Part shown: positions 52,267 through 60,951 of the stretch, one piece after another
How the letters are laid out: every line of letters starts with the position of its first letter
Numbering within the stretch: the first letter of the stretch is position 1
Assembly (NCBI RefSeq): GCF_002531755.2
Contig: NZ_CP034998.1
Span: 3,836,501 to 3,900,500, forward strand
Length of the DNA: 64,000 bases
Source: Rhizobium acidisoli
GTDB taxonomy: Bacteria; Pseudomonadota; Alphaproteobacteria; Rhizobiales; Rhizobiaceae
Reading direction: 5' to 3'
Made by a program: the position numbers and the translations under genes
Notes under the pieces: model-generated
What the model saw: only the letters and a program-made list of their open reading frames with translations
What the model was told of the DNA's origin: nothing
Databases searched by the model: none

Positions 52267-52364
52267 AACGTTTACTCTGGTCCCGCCGAAGGCAATTAAC
52301 CATATGCAGCCAGCGCATCGTGATCGATTGCCCACAGACTTGATATGTGGACGACAGATAAAAT

Positions 52365-52380
52365 TTAACGCTTTTTTAAC
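52365..52380. promoter_or_regulatory. CtrA-type box upstream of the GNAT gene
   Basis: TTAACGCTTTTTTAAC matches TTAA-N7-TTAAC perfectly. It lies in the intergenic region between the GNAT gene (start 52266, minus strand) and the typA terminator, about 100 bases from the GNAT start. CtrA control is inferred from the motif. Confidence 0.5.
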
Positions 52381-52417
52381 GATTGTCACAAGTCGGAATC
52401 AGCGCGGCGCACAATAA

Positions 52418-52444
52418 AAAACCCCGGCACGAAGGCCGGGGTTT
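52418..52444 (-). terminator. Rho-independent terminator after typA
   Basis: The arms AACCCCGGC and GCCGGGGTT around a six-base loop are followed by TTTTTATT on the minus strand, 21 bases after the typA stop. It is a strong stem. Confidence 0.88.
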
Positions 52445-52464
52445 CCAAGGGTGCTTTGAAGCTC

Positions 52465-54285
52465 TCAGAGAGCCGCTTTCGACTTTTCGAAACGCTTGCG
52501 GTCGTTTGCGTCGAGATACATCTTGCGCAGACGAATATTCTTCGGTGTCACTTCCATCAGCTCGTCTTCCTGGATCCAGGAAAGCGCACGATCAAGCGTC
52601 ATGCGGATCGGCGGCGTCAGCTTGACGGCTTCGTCCTTGCCGGCGGCGCGGATGTTGGTCAGCTGCTTGCCCTTCAGGACATTCACTTCAAGATCGTTAT
52701 CGCGCGTGTGGATGCCGATGATCATGCCGGCATAGACCTTTTCACCCGGCTCGATGATCATCGGACCGCGGTCTTCCAGGTTGAACATCGCATAGGCGAC
52801 GGCTTCGCCGGGAGCATTGGCGAGCAGCACGCCGTTGACGCGGCCACCGATCACGCCCTTGTAGGGCTGGTAGTCGTGGAACAGGCGGTTCATGATCGCC
52901 GTGCCGCGCGTATCCGTCAGCAGTTCCGACTGGTAGCCGATCAGGCCGCGGGTCGGTGCATAGAAACGCAGGCGAAGACGATTGCCGCCCGACGGACGCA
53001 GCTCGACCATTTCGGCCTTGCGCTCGGACATCTTCTGAACGACGACGCCGGAATGTTCTTCGTCGACGTCGACGACGACTTCTTCGATCGGCTCGAGAAG
53101 CTGGCCGCTTTCATCCTTGTGCATGACGACGCGCGGACGCGACACGGCAAGCTCGAAGCCTTCGCGACGCATGGTTTCGATGAGCACGGCGAGCTGAAGT
53201 TCGCCGCGGCCGGACACGTAGAACGAATCCTTGCCTTCGGCTTCTTCGATCTTCAGGGCGACGTTGCCTTCAGCTTCCTTGAAGAGACGGTCGCGGATGA
53301 CGCGTGAGGTCACCTTGTCGCCTTCGGTGCCCGCCAGCGGGCTGTCGTTGACGATGAAGGACATGGTCACCGTCGGCGGGTCGATCGGCTGCGCCTTCAT
53401 GGCTTCCGAGACGGAAGGGTCGCAGAACGTATCGGCGACAGTACCCTTGGAAAGGCCGGCGATCGCCACGATGTCGCCCGCATGGGCTTCGTCGATCGCC
53501 GTGCGCTCAATGCCGCGGAAGGCGAGGATCTTGGAGATGCGGCCGGTTTCGATCAGCTTGCCGTCCTGGCCGAGAACCTTGACGGCCTGGTTCGGCTTGA
53601 TCGAGCCCGACGCGATACGGCCGGTGATGATACGGCCGAGGAAGGGGTTGGCTTCGAGGATGGTGCCGATCATCCGGAACGGGCCTTCTTCGACGGTCGG
53701 CTCAGGAACATGCTTGAGCACCAGGTCGAGAAGCGGTGCAAGGCCCTCATCCTTCGGCCCTTCCGGATTGACGTTCATCCAGCCGTCGCGGCCCGAACCG
53801 TAGAGGATCGGGAAGTCGAGCTGCTCGTCGGTCGCGTCGAGATTGGCGAAAAGATCGAAGACTTCGTTGATGACTTCTTCGTGGCGGCCGTCCGGACGGT
53901 CGATCTTGTTGATGGCGACGATCGGGCGAAGGCCGACCTTCAGCGCCTTGCCGACGACGAACTTGGTCTGTGGCATCGGGCCTTCGGACGCGTCGACGAG
54001 AACGATCGCGCCATCCACCATCGAGAGAATGCGCTCGACTTCACCGCCGAAGTCGGCGTGGCCGGGGGTATCGACGATATTGATACGGACACCCTTCCAC
54101 TCGACCGAGGTTGCCTTGGCGAGAATGGTGATGCCGCGTTCTTTTTCGAGATCGTTCGAGTCCATCACGCGTTCAGCGACACGCTGATTTTCGCGGAACG
54201 AGCCGGACTGCTTGAGAAGCTCATCCACCAGGGTCGTCTTGCCATGGTCAACGTGCGCGATGATCGCGATATTGCGAAGTGCCAT
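52465..54285 (-). CDS. typA: Translational GTPase TypA/BipA
   Basis: This is a 606-residue ribosome-associated GTPase. The P-loop is AHVDHGKTTLV, G3 is DTPGHADFGGEVER, and G4 is NKIDRPD. EF-G-like domains and the BipA C-terminal domain follow. It acts in ribosome assembly and stress adaptation. The start MALRNIAIIAHVDHG is at 54285; an upstream reading without similarity was dropped. It stands as its own unit with a terminator. Confidence 0.97.
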   Translation of the reverse strand: MALRNIAIIAHVDHGKTTLVDELLKQSGSFRENQRVAERVMDSNDLEKERGITILAKATSVEWKGVRINIVDTPGHADFGGEVERILSMVDGAIVLVDASEGPMPQTKFVVGKALKVGLRPIVAINKIDRPDGRHEEVINEVFDLFANLDATDEQLDFPILYGSGRDGWMNVNPEGPKDEGLAPLLDLVLKHVPEPTVEEGPFRMIGTILEANPFLGRIITGRIASGSIKPNQAVKVLGQDGKLIETGRISKILAFRGIERTAIDEAHAGDIVAIAGLSKGTVADTFCDPSVSEAMKAQPIDPPTVTMSFIVNDSPLAGTEGDKVTSRVIRDRLFKEAEGNVALKIEEAEGKDSFYVSGRGELQLAVLIETMRREGFELAVSRPRVVMHKDESGQLLEPIEEVVVDVDEEHSGVVVQKMSERKAEMVELRPSGGNRLRLRFYAPTRGLIGYQSELLTDTRGTAIMNRLFHDYQPYKGVIGGRVNGVLLANAPGEAVAYAMFNLEDRGPMIIEPGEKVYAGMIIGIHTRDNDLEVNVLKGKQLTNIRAAGKDEAVKLTPPIRMTLDRALSWIQEDELMEVTPKNIRLRKMYLDANDRKRFEKSKAAL

Positions 54286-54442
54286 ATGTGAAATCTCTGA
54301 GGCTGCGGCGCACGCTCTTGAGGACGCGCCTATTGGTTTGGGGCGTCCATACAGTTTTTTTTGCGTTTGCGAAAGAGGGGAACGCGCAAAAGCTGCGGCA
54401 TGGCTGCCGCCATGCCGCATCGAAGCGTGTCATCAAATTGTC

Positions 54443-56530
54443 TTAGGCGTCGCTGCCTGTCAATTCCTCGAAGGTCGAAAGTCCCTTTTTGACCAGCATC
54501 GCATCCGGGCTCGGCAGCTTGCCGCGGAAAGCCTTGTAGGCATCCTCCGGATCGACCGAGCCGCCGACGGAATAGATGTTTTCCTTGAGCTTGCGCGCCA
54601 TCTCGCCATTGAAGGCGTCTCCCGTCTCCTCGAAGGCGGCAAAGGCGTCGGCGTCGAGCACCTCCGACCACATATAGGAGTAATAGCCGGCCGAATAACC
54701 GCCGGAGAAGATGTGCTGGAAGTGCGGCGTCGCGTGGCGCATGACGATCGATTTCGGCATGCCGATCTCGGCAAGCACCTCGGCCTGCACCGCCATCGGA
54801 TCCGCAACCGCCTCCCGCGTGTGAAAGGCCATATCAACAAGCGCCGACGAGGTGAACTCGACGGTGTTGAAGCCGGCATTGAAGGTGCGCGCCGCCAGCA
54901 CCTTGTCGAGCAGAGCCTGCGGCATCGGCTCGCCGGTTTCGACATGCACGGCATAGCGCTTCAGAATAGCGGGCACCGTCAGCCAGTGCTCGTAGAGCTG
55001 CGACGGCAGCTCGACGAAATCGCGCGAAACGCCGGTGCCGGAGACCGAGGGATAGGTGACATCAGAAAGCATGCCGTGCAGCGCGTGGCCGAATTCGTGG
55101 AACAGCGTGCGCGCATCATCGAGCGACAGCAGCGCCGGCTTGCCCTCGGCCGGCTTGGCGAAATTGCAGACATTGTAGATGATCGGCAGCTCGCCGTGGC
55201 GGCCGTTCTTCAGCTCCAGCCTATGCTGCGATTGCAGCGAGCTCATCCAGGCGCCTGATCGTTTCGAGCCGCGGGCGAAATAATCGCCAAGGAAAAGCGC
55301 GACCAGCCGATCTTCGCGATCCCTGATTTCGAACACCCTGACATCCGGATGATAGGCGGCCACGCCCTTCTTCTCGACGGCGCGGATGCCGAAGAGCCGG
55401 CCGGCCACGTCGAAGCAGGCTTCGACGATCTTCTCGAGCTGCAGATAGGGCTTGAGCTCGGCCTCGGAAAAATCGAATTTCCGCGCCCGGATCTTTTCGG
55501 CGTAGTGGCGCCAGTCCCAAGGCATCACCTCGTGGTTGCGGCCTTCCTCGGCGATCAGCGCCGCGATATCGGCCTCCTCCTCGCCAGCGCGTTTCACCGC
55601 CCGCGCCCAGACTGCTTTGAGCAGGTCGTTCACCGCCTCCGCCGTCTTTGCCATCGTATTGTCGAGCTTCAGCTCGGCGAAATTGCCGTAACCAAGCAGG
55701 CTCGCCACCTGATGGCGCAGCGCCAGCGTTTCTCGGATCACGGCGCGATTGTCCGTCTCGCCGTCATTTTCGCCGCGCGCCACCCACGCCTTGAATGCCT
55801 GCTCGCGCAGGTCGCGGCGCTCCGAAAAGGTCAGGAACGGCTCGATGATCGAGCGTGACAGCGTCACCGCATACTTGCCCTCTTCGCCGCGTTCGCGTGC
55901 TGCGGCGGCCATGGCGTCACGCAGGAATTCCGGCAGGCCGTCGAGCTCGGCTCCAGAAGAAAGCGTGAGTGCCCAGGCCTTCTCGTCGGCGAGCACGTTC
56001 TGGCCGAATTGCGTGGCGAGACCGGCAAGCTTTTCATTGATCGCTGCCAGTTTCTCCTGCTCGGCCTTCTCGAGCTTGGCGCCCGACTTGACGAAGCCTT
56101 TCCAGTGGCGCTCCAGCACGCGTTTCTGCTCGAGCGTCAGGCCGAGGCTTTCGCGTTTCTCCCAAAGCGTGTCGATGCGGGAAAAGAGCGCGGCATTCAT
56201 GCCGATTTTCGAATAGTGGCGGGACATCTTCGGCGAGATCTCCCGCTCCAGCGCCTGGATCACATCATTGGTATGGGCGCCCGCCTTGTTCCAGAACAGC
56301 GCCGAAACGCGCGACAATGCATCGCCGGCTATTTCCAGCGCCGTGACCGTATTGTCGAATGTCGGCGCCTCGGCATTTCCGGCGATCTCGTCGATCTCAC
56401 GTTCATGGGCGGCAAGCGCCGCTTCGAAGGCGGCTGCGAAATCGCCGTCATCGACAGCATCGAAACGCGGCAGGCCGTGAAGGCCGTCCCAAGTCACCAG
56501 CGCCGGATTGAAATCATGGGGAGAAGGCAT
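54443..56530 (-). CDS. M3 family oligopeptidase (PrlC/OpdA-like)
   Basis: This is a 695-residue zinc metallopeptidase of family M3. The catalytic motif is LFHEFGHALHGML, with the third zinc ligand in the following helix. The C-terminal HIFSGGYSAGYYSYMWSEV is a conserved substrate-site segment of oligopeptidase A. It degrades short peptides in the cytoplasm. AAGGAA eight bases before the ATG at 56530 supports the start; the longer reading does not. It lies upstream of typA on the same strand. Confidence 0.94.
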   Translation of the reverse strand: MPSPHDFNPALVTWDGLHGLPRFDAVDDGDFAAAFEAALAAHEREIDEIAGNAEAPTFDNTVTALEIAGDALSRVSALFWNKAGAHTNDVIQALEREISPKMSRHYSKIGMNAALFSRIDTLWEKRESLGLTLEQKRVLERHWKGFVKSGAKLEKAEQEKLAAINEKLAGLATQFGQNVLADEKAWALTLSSGAELDGLPEFLRDAMAAAARERGEEGKYAVTLSRSIIEPFLTFSERRDLREQAFKAWVARGENDGETDNRAVIRETLALRHQVASLLGYGNFAELKLDNTMAKTAEAVNDLLKAVWARAVKRAGEEEADIAALIAEEGRNHEVMPWDWRHYAEKIRARKFDFSEAELKPYLQLEKIVEACFDVAGRLFGIRAVEKKGVAAYHPDVRVFEIRDREDRLVALFLGDYFARGSKRSGAWMSSLQSQHRLELKNGRHGELPIIYNVCNFAKPAEGKPALLSLDDARTLFHEFGHALHGMLSDVTYPSVSGTGVSRDFVELPSQLYEHWLTVPAILKRYAVHVETGEPMPQALLDKVLAARTFNAGFNTVEFTSSALVDMAFHTREAVADPMAVQAEVLAEIGMPKSIVMRHATPHFQHIFSGGYSAGYYSYMWSEVLDADAFAAFEETGDAFNGEMARKLKENIYSVGGSVDPEDAYKAFRGKLPSPDAMLVKKGLSTFEELTGSDA

Positions 56531-56654
56531 CGGAGAATTCCTTTTTGGCATGCACGGGTTCGTCAATATAGGAGAGCTGTCGTAGAATTGGTATGCGGGA
56601 AGGACCTTTTGCCTCGCCTGCAAAATCTGGTGGACAAAAATTGACGCGCTAGAA

Positions 56655-56670
56655 TTAACCAATCGTTAAC
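56655..56670. promoter_or_regulatory. CtrA-type box upstream of the unknown gene at 56736
   Basis: TTAACCAATCGTTAAC matches TTAA-N7-TTAAC perfectly. It is flanked by two copies of ATTGACGCG (56640-56648 and 56672-56680) and lies 66 to 81 bases before the start codon at 56736. CtrA control is inferred from the motif. Confidence 0.6.
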
Positions 56671-56735
56671 GATTGACGCGAATCACGGGCGAGCGCTAGT
56701 TTCCCCATGTTTCTTCCTGTACGGGGACATGCGCC

Positions 56736-57167
56736 ATGGAAATTTTTTCTGTGCGGTCTTCTCAGAGTTTGCTATTTAAAAACAATCCTAATAACGCAAA
56801 AAGTTCGAAGACCTCTCATATTGAAATCGAGACCAGAGCTCCCGCCCCGGCCTCGTTCCAGATCGACGATAATAGTGATGAAGGTCCGGATTTCACCGCT
56901 GTCAGCCCTGGCGAATTGCGCAATTACGCGCGTCAGAGTTTCGACAGCGGCCTGATCGATCAGAGCACCTACGCTGCAATCTCAGAGCCGCTGCCGATGC
57001 ATGCGATCGATCCGCTCGGCAACGTCATCGATCTCTCCAGTGTCACCGACGGCACCAGCTTCAATTTTCTCGATTATTACAAAAATCAGTTGCAGATCGC
57101 CATGTCGATCGGCGGTCCCGATGAAGTCCAGACGCTGAAATCGATCGTCAATTTCCTGGATAGCTAG
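56736..57167 (+). CDS. Unknown 143-residue protein with CtrA box
   Basis: I do not recognise this protein. It has no signal peptide or membrane helix. The N-terminal 55 residues are polar and probably disordered (KNNPNNAKSSKTSHIEIET). The C-terminal part looks folded: SPGELRNYARQSFDSGLID, then NFLDYYKNQLQIAMSIGG and SIVNFLDS. It is preceded by a CtrA box with flanking repeats and a GGGGAC site seven bases before the ATG. The N-terminal codons are visibly A/T-richer than neighbouring genes. A cell-cycle or motility-related role is possible but not shown. Confidence 0.78.
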   Translation: MEIFSVRSSQSLLFKNNPNNAKSSKTSHIEIETRAPAPASFQIDDNSDEGPDFTAVSPGELRNYARQSFDSGLIDQSTYAAISEPLPMHAIDPLGNVIDLSSVTDGTSFNFLDYYKNQLQIAMSIGGPDEVQTLKSIVNFLDS

Positions 57168-57175
57168 GCTCTAAA

Positions 57176-57817
57176 TCAGGCCCTGCGCCAGCCGATGAGA
57201 CCGGGCGTGGCGTGCCAGAGTGCCTGGGCGGCAAACCCCATGAAGAGGACGCCGGAGCAGCGCACGATCAGCCGCTCATGCGCGCGATAGAAGCGGCGCA
57301 CCGCGCCGGCGCCGATGACGCCGATCAAAATGATGTCGGCCGTCACGAAACCGACGAAGGACACGCCGAGAAGCATCGGCAAGGCCTCGAAATCCAGCGC
57401 CCCGGCCGAGCCCGCAACCAGTGCGGTGAAGGTGGCAAGCGCCACGGGATAGCCCTTTGGATTGGTGACGCCGAAGATCAGCCCACGGCGAAACGGCCGC
57501 TCGACCACCACGAGAGCCTGTCCCTCGGCTTTCGGCTTGGCATTGACGGCGCTCCAGCCGATCCAGGCGAGGTAGAAGCCGCACGCAAGGCCGAGCAGGT
57601 CGAAGACGAAGGTTCCGATCGTCTTCGCGCCGACGATCGCGATCAGCGCCAGCGACGACCAGATGAGATCTCCGACCAGATGTCCCATCATGAAAAAAGC
57701 GCCGGCCTTGCGTCCCTGCCCGGCACCGATGCCGAGCAGCTGCAGAAAGGCGGGTCCCGGAATGAGCACGTAGAAGAGCGCCGCCAGGAAGGCGCCGAAG
57801 ACCAGGGACTGCGTCAT
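57176..57817 (-). CDS. LysE family exporter
   Basis: This is a 213-residue LysE/RhtB transporter with six likely helices. It starts MTQSLVFGAFLAALFYVLIP and has the family PGPAFLQLLGIGAGQGRKAG and GVTNPKGYPVALATF patterns. It differs from the LysE copy at 21690. The start at 57817 fits the N-terminal helix; a longer reading has no family similarity. It converges on the unknown gene at 56736 with eight bases between them. The substrate is unknown. Confidence 0.87.
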   Translation of the reverse strand: MTQSLVFGAFLAALFYVLIPGPAFLQLLGIGAGQGRKAGAFFMMGHLVGDLIWSSLALIAIVGAKTIGTFVFDLLGLACGFYLAWIGWSAVNAKPKAEGQALVVVERPFRRGLIFGVTNPKGYPVALATFTALVAGSAGALDFEALPMLLGVSFVGFVTADIILIGVIGAGAVRRFYRAHERLIVRCSGVLFMGFAAQALWHATPGLIGWRRA

Positions 57818-58066
57818 GGAGATGCTCCGGAGGATGATTTGGCAGAGTAAGCCATCCCCGGCATCCGTCAAGGGGCGGTTGAATGCCGATGAAAAGCAGC
57901 ATGGATGGGCCGCGAGAGGATGGTTCTCATTTTCACCGGGTACCGGCCAAGACTTTCGGCACGTAAATTTCACCCATTCGATCAAGGCTTTCCCTTGATT
58001 GCCAACCGACTGCCGGCGTTACCGAGGTCGAAGGCCTGGTGACGCGACGTCAAGAGGGTGAACATC

Positions 58067-59035
58067 ATGGACAAACTCTTCTATGTCGGCGTGTCAGCCG
58101 CTCTGTTTGCGGCCTTTGCCTTTTCGCTCAACTTTGTTGTGCCCTTCATCATCGGTGACTATTCCACCTTTGATTTCGCCCTCATCCGTCATGTCGTCTC
58201 GGGTCTGGTCGGGCTGTACATTCCGTTTTCGGAGAAGCGCATCATGCACCATCTCACGCTTCGGAACTGTTTACAGGCCATCTGGCTCGCCTTCATCGGA
58301 TATGTCGGTTACTTCCTGACGGTGACGGGAGCAGCCGTCTTTGCCGGCCCCGTCATCGCTCCGGCCTTTCTCGGTCTGGTGCCGATCGTATTGATGGTCA
58401 TTGGCAATCAGCGTCAGGGATCATTGCCGTGGCGATCCCTTATGATGCCTTTGGCGCTGGTGCTGGTCGGTCTTATCCTCGTCAATGGCACGGCATTCAC
58501 GGCTGAGGGATTGAACTCCGTCGGATCCTTGTGGGTTGGCGTGCCGCTGGCGCTCGCTGCCGTTGGGCTTTGGGTCTGGTTCGCTCTTGCCAATCAGGCA
58601 GCCCTCGCCGCCCGACCGGAAATGCCCTCCGCTGTGTGGTCGGCCCTGATACTAGTCGGGGGTGGCGTCTTGATGCTGGCCTTCTATCCCGTCGGTGCCG
58701 CGATGGACCTCTTCCAGCTTCCAGCACTTGGATTCGGCTGGAGTGCCGCCGGCAACTTATATGTTTGGGGCGCATCTTTCGCGCTTCTGGCAACCGTCGG
58801 CGGCGTCTGGGCCTGGAACATTGCCTCACGGAGCCTGCCCGTTGCCCTGGCTGCGCAGCTGATCGTTTCGGAAACAGCCTTCGGTGTCATCGGCGGACTT
58901 ATCGTGCATGCACGTTGGCCAACTCCGATCGAAGTCGCTGGGGTGGTTGTCCTGATTGCCGGCGTTGTTCTGTCAGTGCGGATTTTCTACGCTCGCCAAT
59001 TTGCCCCGGGAAAGACATTGCTTGCGCAGGAGTGA
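58067..59035 (+). CDS. EamA/DMT superfamily permease
   Basis: This is a 322-residue drug/metabolite transporter of the EamA type, with ten hydrophobic segments from LFYVGVSAALFAAFAFSLNF to VLIAGVVLSVRIFYAR. Each half carries an EamA domain. An ATG at 58067 was preferred because AGAGGG sits eight bases before it; a GTG nine bases earlier is also in frame. The gene is plus-strand and converges on the NrtR-like gene (18 bases between stops). The substrate is unknown. Confidence 0.87.
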   Translation: MDKLFYVGVSAALFAAFAFSLNFVVPFIIGDYSTFDFALIRHVVSGLVGLYIPFSEKRIMHHLTLRNCLQAIWLAFIGYVGYFLTVTGAAVFAGPVIAPAFLGLVPIVLMVIGNQRQGSLPWRSLMMPLALVLVGLILVNGTAFTAEGLNSVGSLWVGVPLALAAVGLWVWFALANQAALAARPEMPSAVWSALILVGGGVLMLAFYPVGAAMDLFQLPALGFGWSAAGNLYVWGASFALLATVGGVWAWNIASRSLPVALAAQLIVSETAFGVIGGLIVHARWPTPIEVAGVVVLIAGVVLSVRIFYARQFAPGKTLLAQE

Positions 59036-59053
59036 TCTCTGGACGCCGGCCAC

Positions 59054-59722
59054 TCAAATTCTTCGATCGAACACAGCGACCGGCGTCTTCAGCCGATAGA
59101 GCGTCGTCGGCCGCCGGGCCCGCTCGGTCTGTCGTTTTTCGCCCTCGACCACTTCGAGCAGATCGAGATCATTGACCTTGCGGCGAAAGGCACTTTGGTC
59201 CAGCCGCTCGCCCATCACCGTTTCATAGATTGCCTGCAGTTCCGACATCGTGAAGACCTCTGGTAGCAGCCTTGCCGGAATGGTCGAGTAGGCGCCCTTG
59301 CCGCGCAGCCGCGCCAGCGCGGCAGTGACGATTTCATGATGGTCGAAGGGCAGTTCGCCGGCGGAATCGACCGGCCGCAATTCCAGAGGGCTGGCGGCAC
59401 CCTCCAACGCTCCCTCAGGGACCAGCGCAAAATACGCGATCGATACCGACCAGTCGCGAGGATCGCGCCGCGCCGAAGCGAAGGTCGCAAGCTGTTCGAA
59501 AAAGATGCCCTCAAGCCCTGCCTTAGCCTTGAGGATGCGCCGCACTGCCGCCTCCGCATCGCCATCCTCATCCGTGTGCAGATAGCCACCAATCAGCGCC
59601 GGAACGCCGACAAACGGCTGGGCGGACCGCTCCAGCAAAGCCACGCATAGTCGGCCTTCGTGTAGCGTCAGCAAAACGATATCGACTGTTACGATCGGCC
59701 GTGCGAATTCAGCCTCTGCCAT
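59054..59722 (-). CDS. NrtR-like Nudix/winged-helix transcriptional regulator
   Basis: This is a 222-residue protein. An N-terminal Nudix domain (about 10-145) has PIVTVDIVLLTLHEGRLCV. The Nudix-box region GGYLHTDEDGDAEAAVRRI lacks the usual metal-binding Glu-Glu pair, so hydrolase activity is doubtful. The C-terminal part (about 150-222) is a winged helix (MSELQAIYETVMGERLDQS, then RRKVNDLDLLEVV). This build is the NrtR family, repressors that sense ADP-ribose or NAD-related ligands. The start at 59722 was chosen for the family N-terminus. It is divergent from the vWA gene across a promoter with a TTGCAA palindrome array at 59782-59819. Confidence 0.85.
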   Translation of the reverse strand: MAEAEFARPIVTVDIVLLTLHEGRLCVALLERSAQPFVGVPALIGGYLHTDEDGDAEAAVRRILKAKAGLEGIFFEQLATFASARRDPRDWSVSIAYFALVPEGALEGAASPLELRPVDSAGELPFDHHEIVTAALARLRGKGAYSTIPARLLPEVFTMSELQAIYETVMGERLDQSAFRRKVNDLDLLEVVEGEKRQTERARRPTTLYRLKTPVAVFDRRI

Positions 59723-59781
59723 CGATGCCTTCCTAGTGAGCGTTCCAGACGTTTCATATCGGCCAATCGAAAAAAACACAA

Positions 59782-59819
59782 TTTGCAAATAGCAACTTGC
59801 AAAGTGCACTTTGCAAGTT
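59782..59819. promoter_or_regulatory. Operator-like array: three TTGCAA sites at 14-bp steps
   Basis: TTGCAA cores are centred at 59785/86, 59799/800 and 59813/14, exactly 14 bases apart, in the imperfect direct repeats ATTTGCAAATAGCA, ACTTGCAAAGTGCA and CTTTGCAAGTTTAT. The last two cores form a perfect 26-bp palindrome at 59794-59819. The site lies between the NrtR-like gene and the vWA gene, so it probably controls both. Binding by the NrtR-like protein is inferred. Confidence 0.75.
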
Positions 59820-59894
59820 TATATGATTGGTAACGACGGCAGCGGGCAGAACCCGCCAGCCTGATCGCCAAGGCAACAGCAAAGGAGTGATGCC

Positions 59895-60797
59895 ATGGGT
59901 ATGGGACGTTTCAGCACAACCGACTGGGCGGCCTACAATGCACGCCATGTAGATGGCCGCAGCCGGTCCGAAGTATTCGGCGCCACCGGCATCGACCCCC
60001 GGTTCGATCCGGCGCGCTTTGCGACGCGCGAGAGCCGCGACAGCGCTTATAATCCGCAGTCAACGCCGATTATTCTCGCCTCGGATGTGACCGGCTCGAT
60101 GGGCATGATCGCCCACGAGCTCATGCGCGGCGGGCTCATCACCCTGACATCGGAGATCTATGACCGCCGGCCGGTATCCGATCCGCATATCATGGTGGCG
60201 GCGGTAGGAGATGCGTACACCGATACGGCGCCGCTGCAGGCCACCCAGTTCGAGGCCGACATCTCGCTTGCCAGCCAGATCCGCGCCTTGTGGCTGGAAG
60301 GCAATGGCGGCGGCAATGACGGCGAGAGCTACAGCGCCGCCCACCTTCTGGCAGCGCTCAAAACCTCGACCGATGCCTTCGAAAGGCGCGGCCGCAAAGG
60401 CTATCTCTTCACCATCGGCGACGAGCCGGTCCACAATGGCCTGGCTGCCGACCAGATCGCCCGCATCTTCGGCATCGAACCGCCGCGCGGTCTGAGCGCC
60501 CGGGAATGCCTTGCGATGGCGCAGAGATCCTACGAGGTCTTCCACATCGTCATCCGCGAGGGCTATGCAGCGGCGCGGCTCGACCGGGTGCTCGCGAGCT
60601 GGCAGCCCTTGCTGCCGGGCCGGGCCTTCGTGCTCGATGACCACAGGCGCATTGCCGAACTGGTGGTCTCGATCATCGAGATCACCGAGGGCCGGGATGC
60701 CGGCGACGTAGCCGCCAGTTGGTCGGGTGCAGCGGCTGCAGTCGTCGCCAAGGCCATCGGCGAACGCCCCAAGCGGCGCCTGCTGCCGTTCTTCTAA
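59895..60797 (+). CDS. von Willebrand factor A-like domain protein
   Basis: This is a 300-residue cytoplasmic protein, with no signal peptide or membrane helix. The MIDAS metal motif of vWA domains is visible as LASDVTGSMGMIAHEL (D-x-T-x-S, about residue 58). Further vWA segments are MVAAVGDAYTDT, LWLEGNGGGNDGESYSAAH and FTIGDEPVHNG. The N-terminal region (FSTTDWAAYNARHVDG) is a conserved-looking extension I do not recognise. AAGGAG lies eight bases before the ATG. It is between the regulator's operator and a PurA-like gene, which points to a shared, ligand-controlled function. Confidence 0.85.
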   Translation: MGMGRFSTTDWAAYNARHVDGRSRSEVFGATGIDPRFDPARFATRESRDSAYNPQSTPIILASDVTGSMGMIAHELMRGGLITLTSEIYDRRPVSDPHIMVAAVGDAYTDTAPLQATQFEADISLASQIRALWLEGNGGGNDGESYSAAHLLAALKTSTDAFERRGRKGYLFTIGDEPVHNGLAADQIARIFGIEPPRGLSARECLAMAQRSYEVFHIVIREGYAAARLDRVLASWQPLLPGRAFVLDDHRRIAELVVSIIEITEGRDAGDVAASWSGAAAAVVAKAIGERPKRRLLPFF

Positions 60798-60849
60798 GCC
60801 AGGAAAAGGTGCCAGGCGCTTTCCCCGGGGATTTAAAAAGCAAAAGGTT

Positions 60850-60888
60850 GGAGCGGTTCTGAGCTCCCATAAAAAGCTGAACCGCTCC
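60850..60888 (+). other. Strong hairpin in the vWA-PurA-like gap
   Basis: The arms GGAGCGGTTC and GAACCGCTCC are perfectly complementary over ten bases, with inner AGCT arms and a loop of about nine bases. No T-run follows, so it is not a classic terminator. It lies 63 bases before the PurA-like start and could be an RNA structure that sets its expression. Confidence 0.5.
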
Positions 60889-60951
60889 GACCCCGTATCT
60901 TGCAGAACAAAAGCCCCGGCGCACGCTGGGAACCATTTTAAGGAGCAGAAG

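Noticed and set aside
59054..59722. Ordinary Nudix hydrolase
   Set aside because: The metal-binding Glu pair of the Nudix box is missing and a C-terminal winged helix is present, so the NrtR-type regulator fits better.
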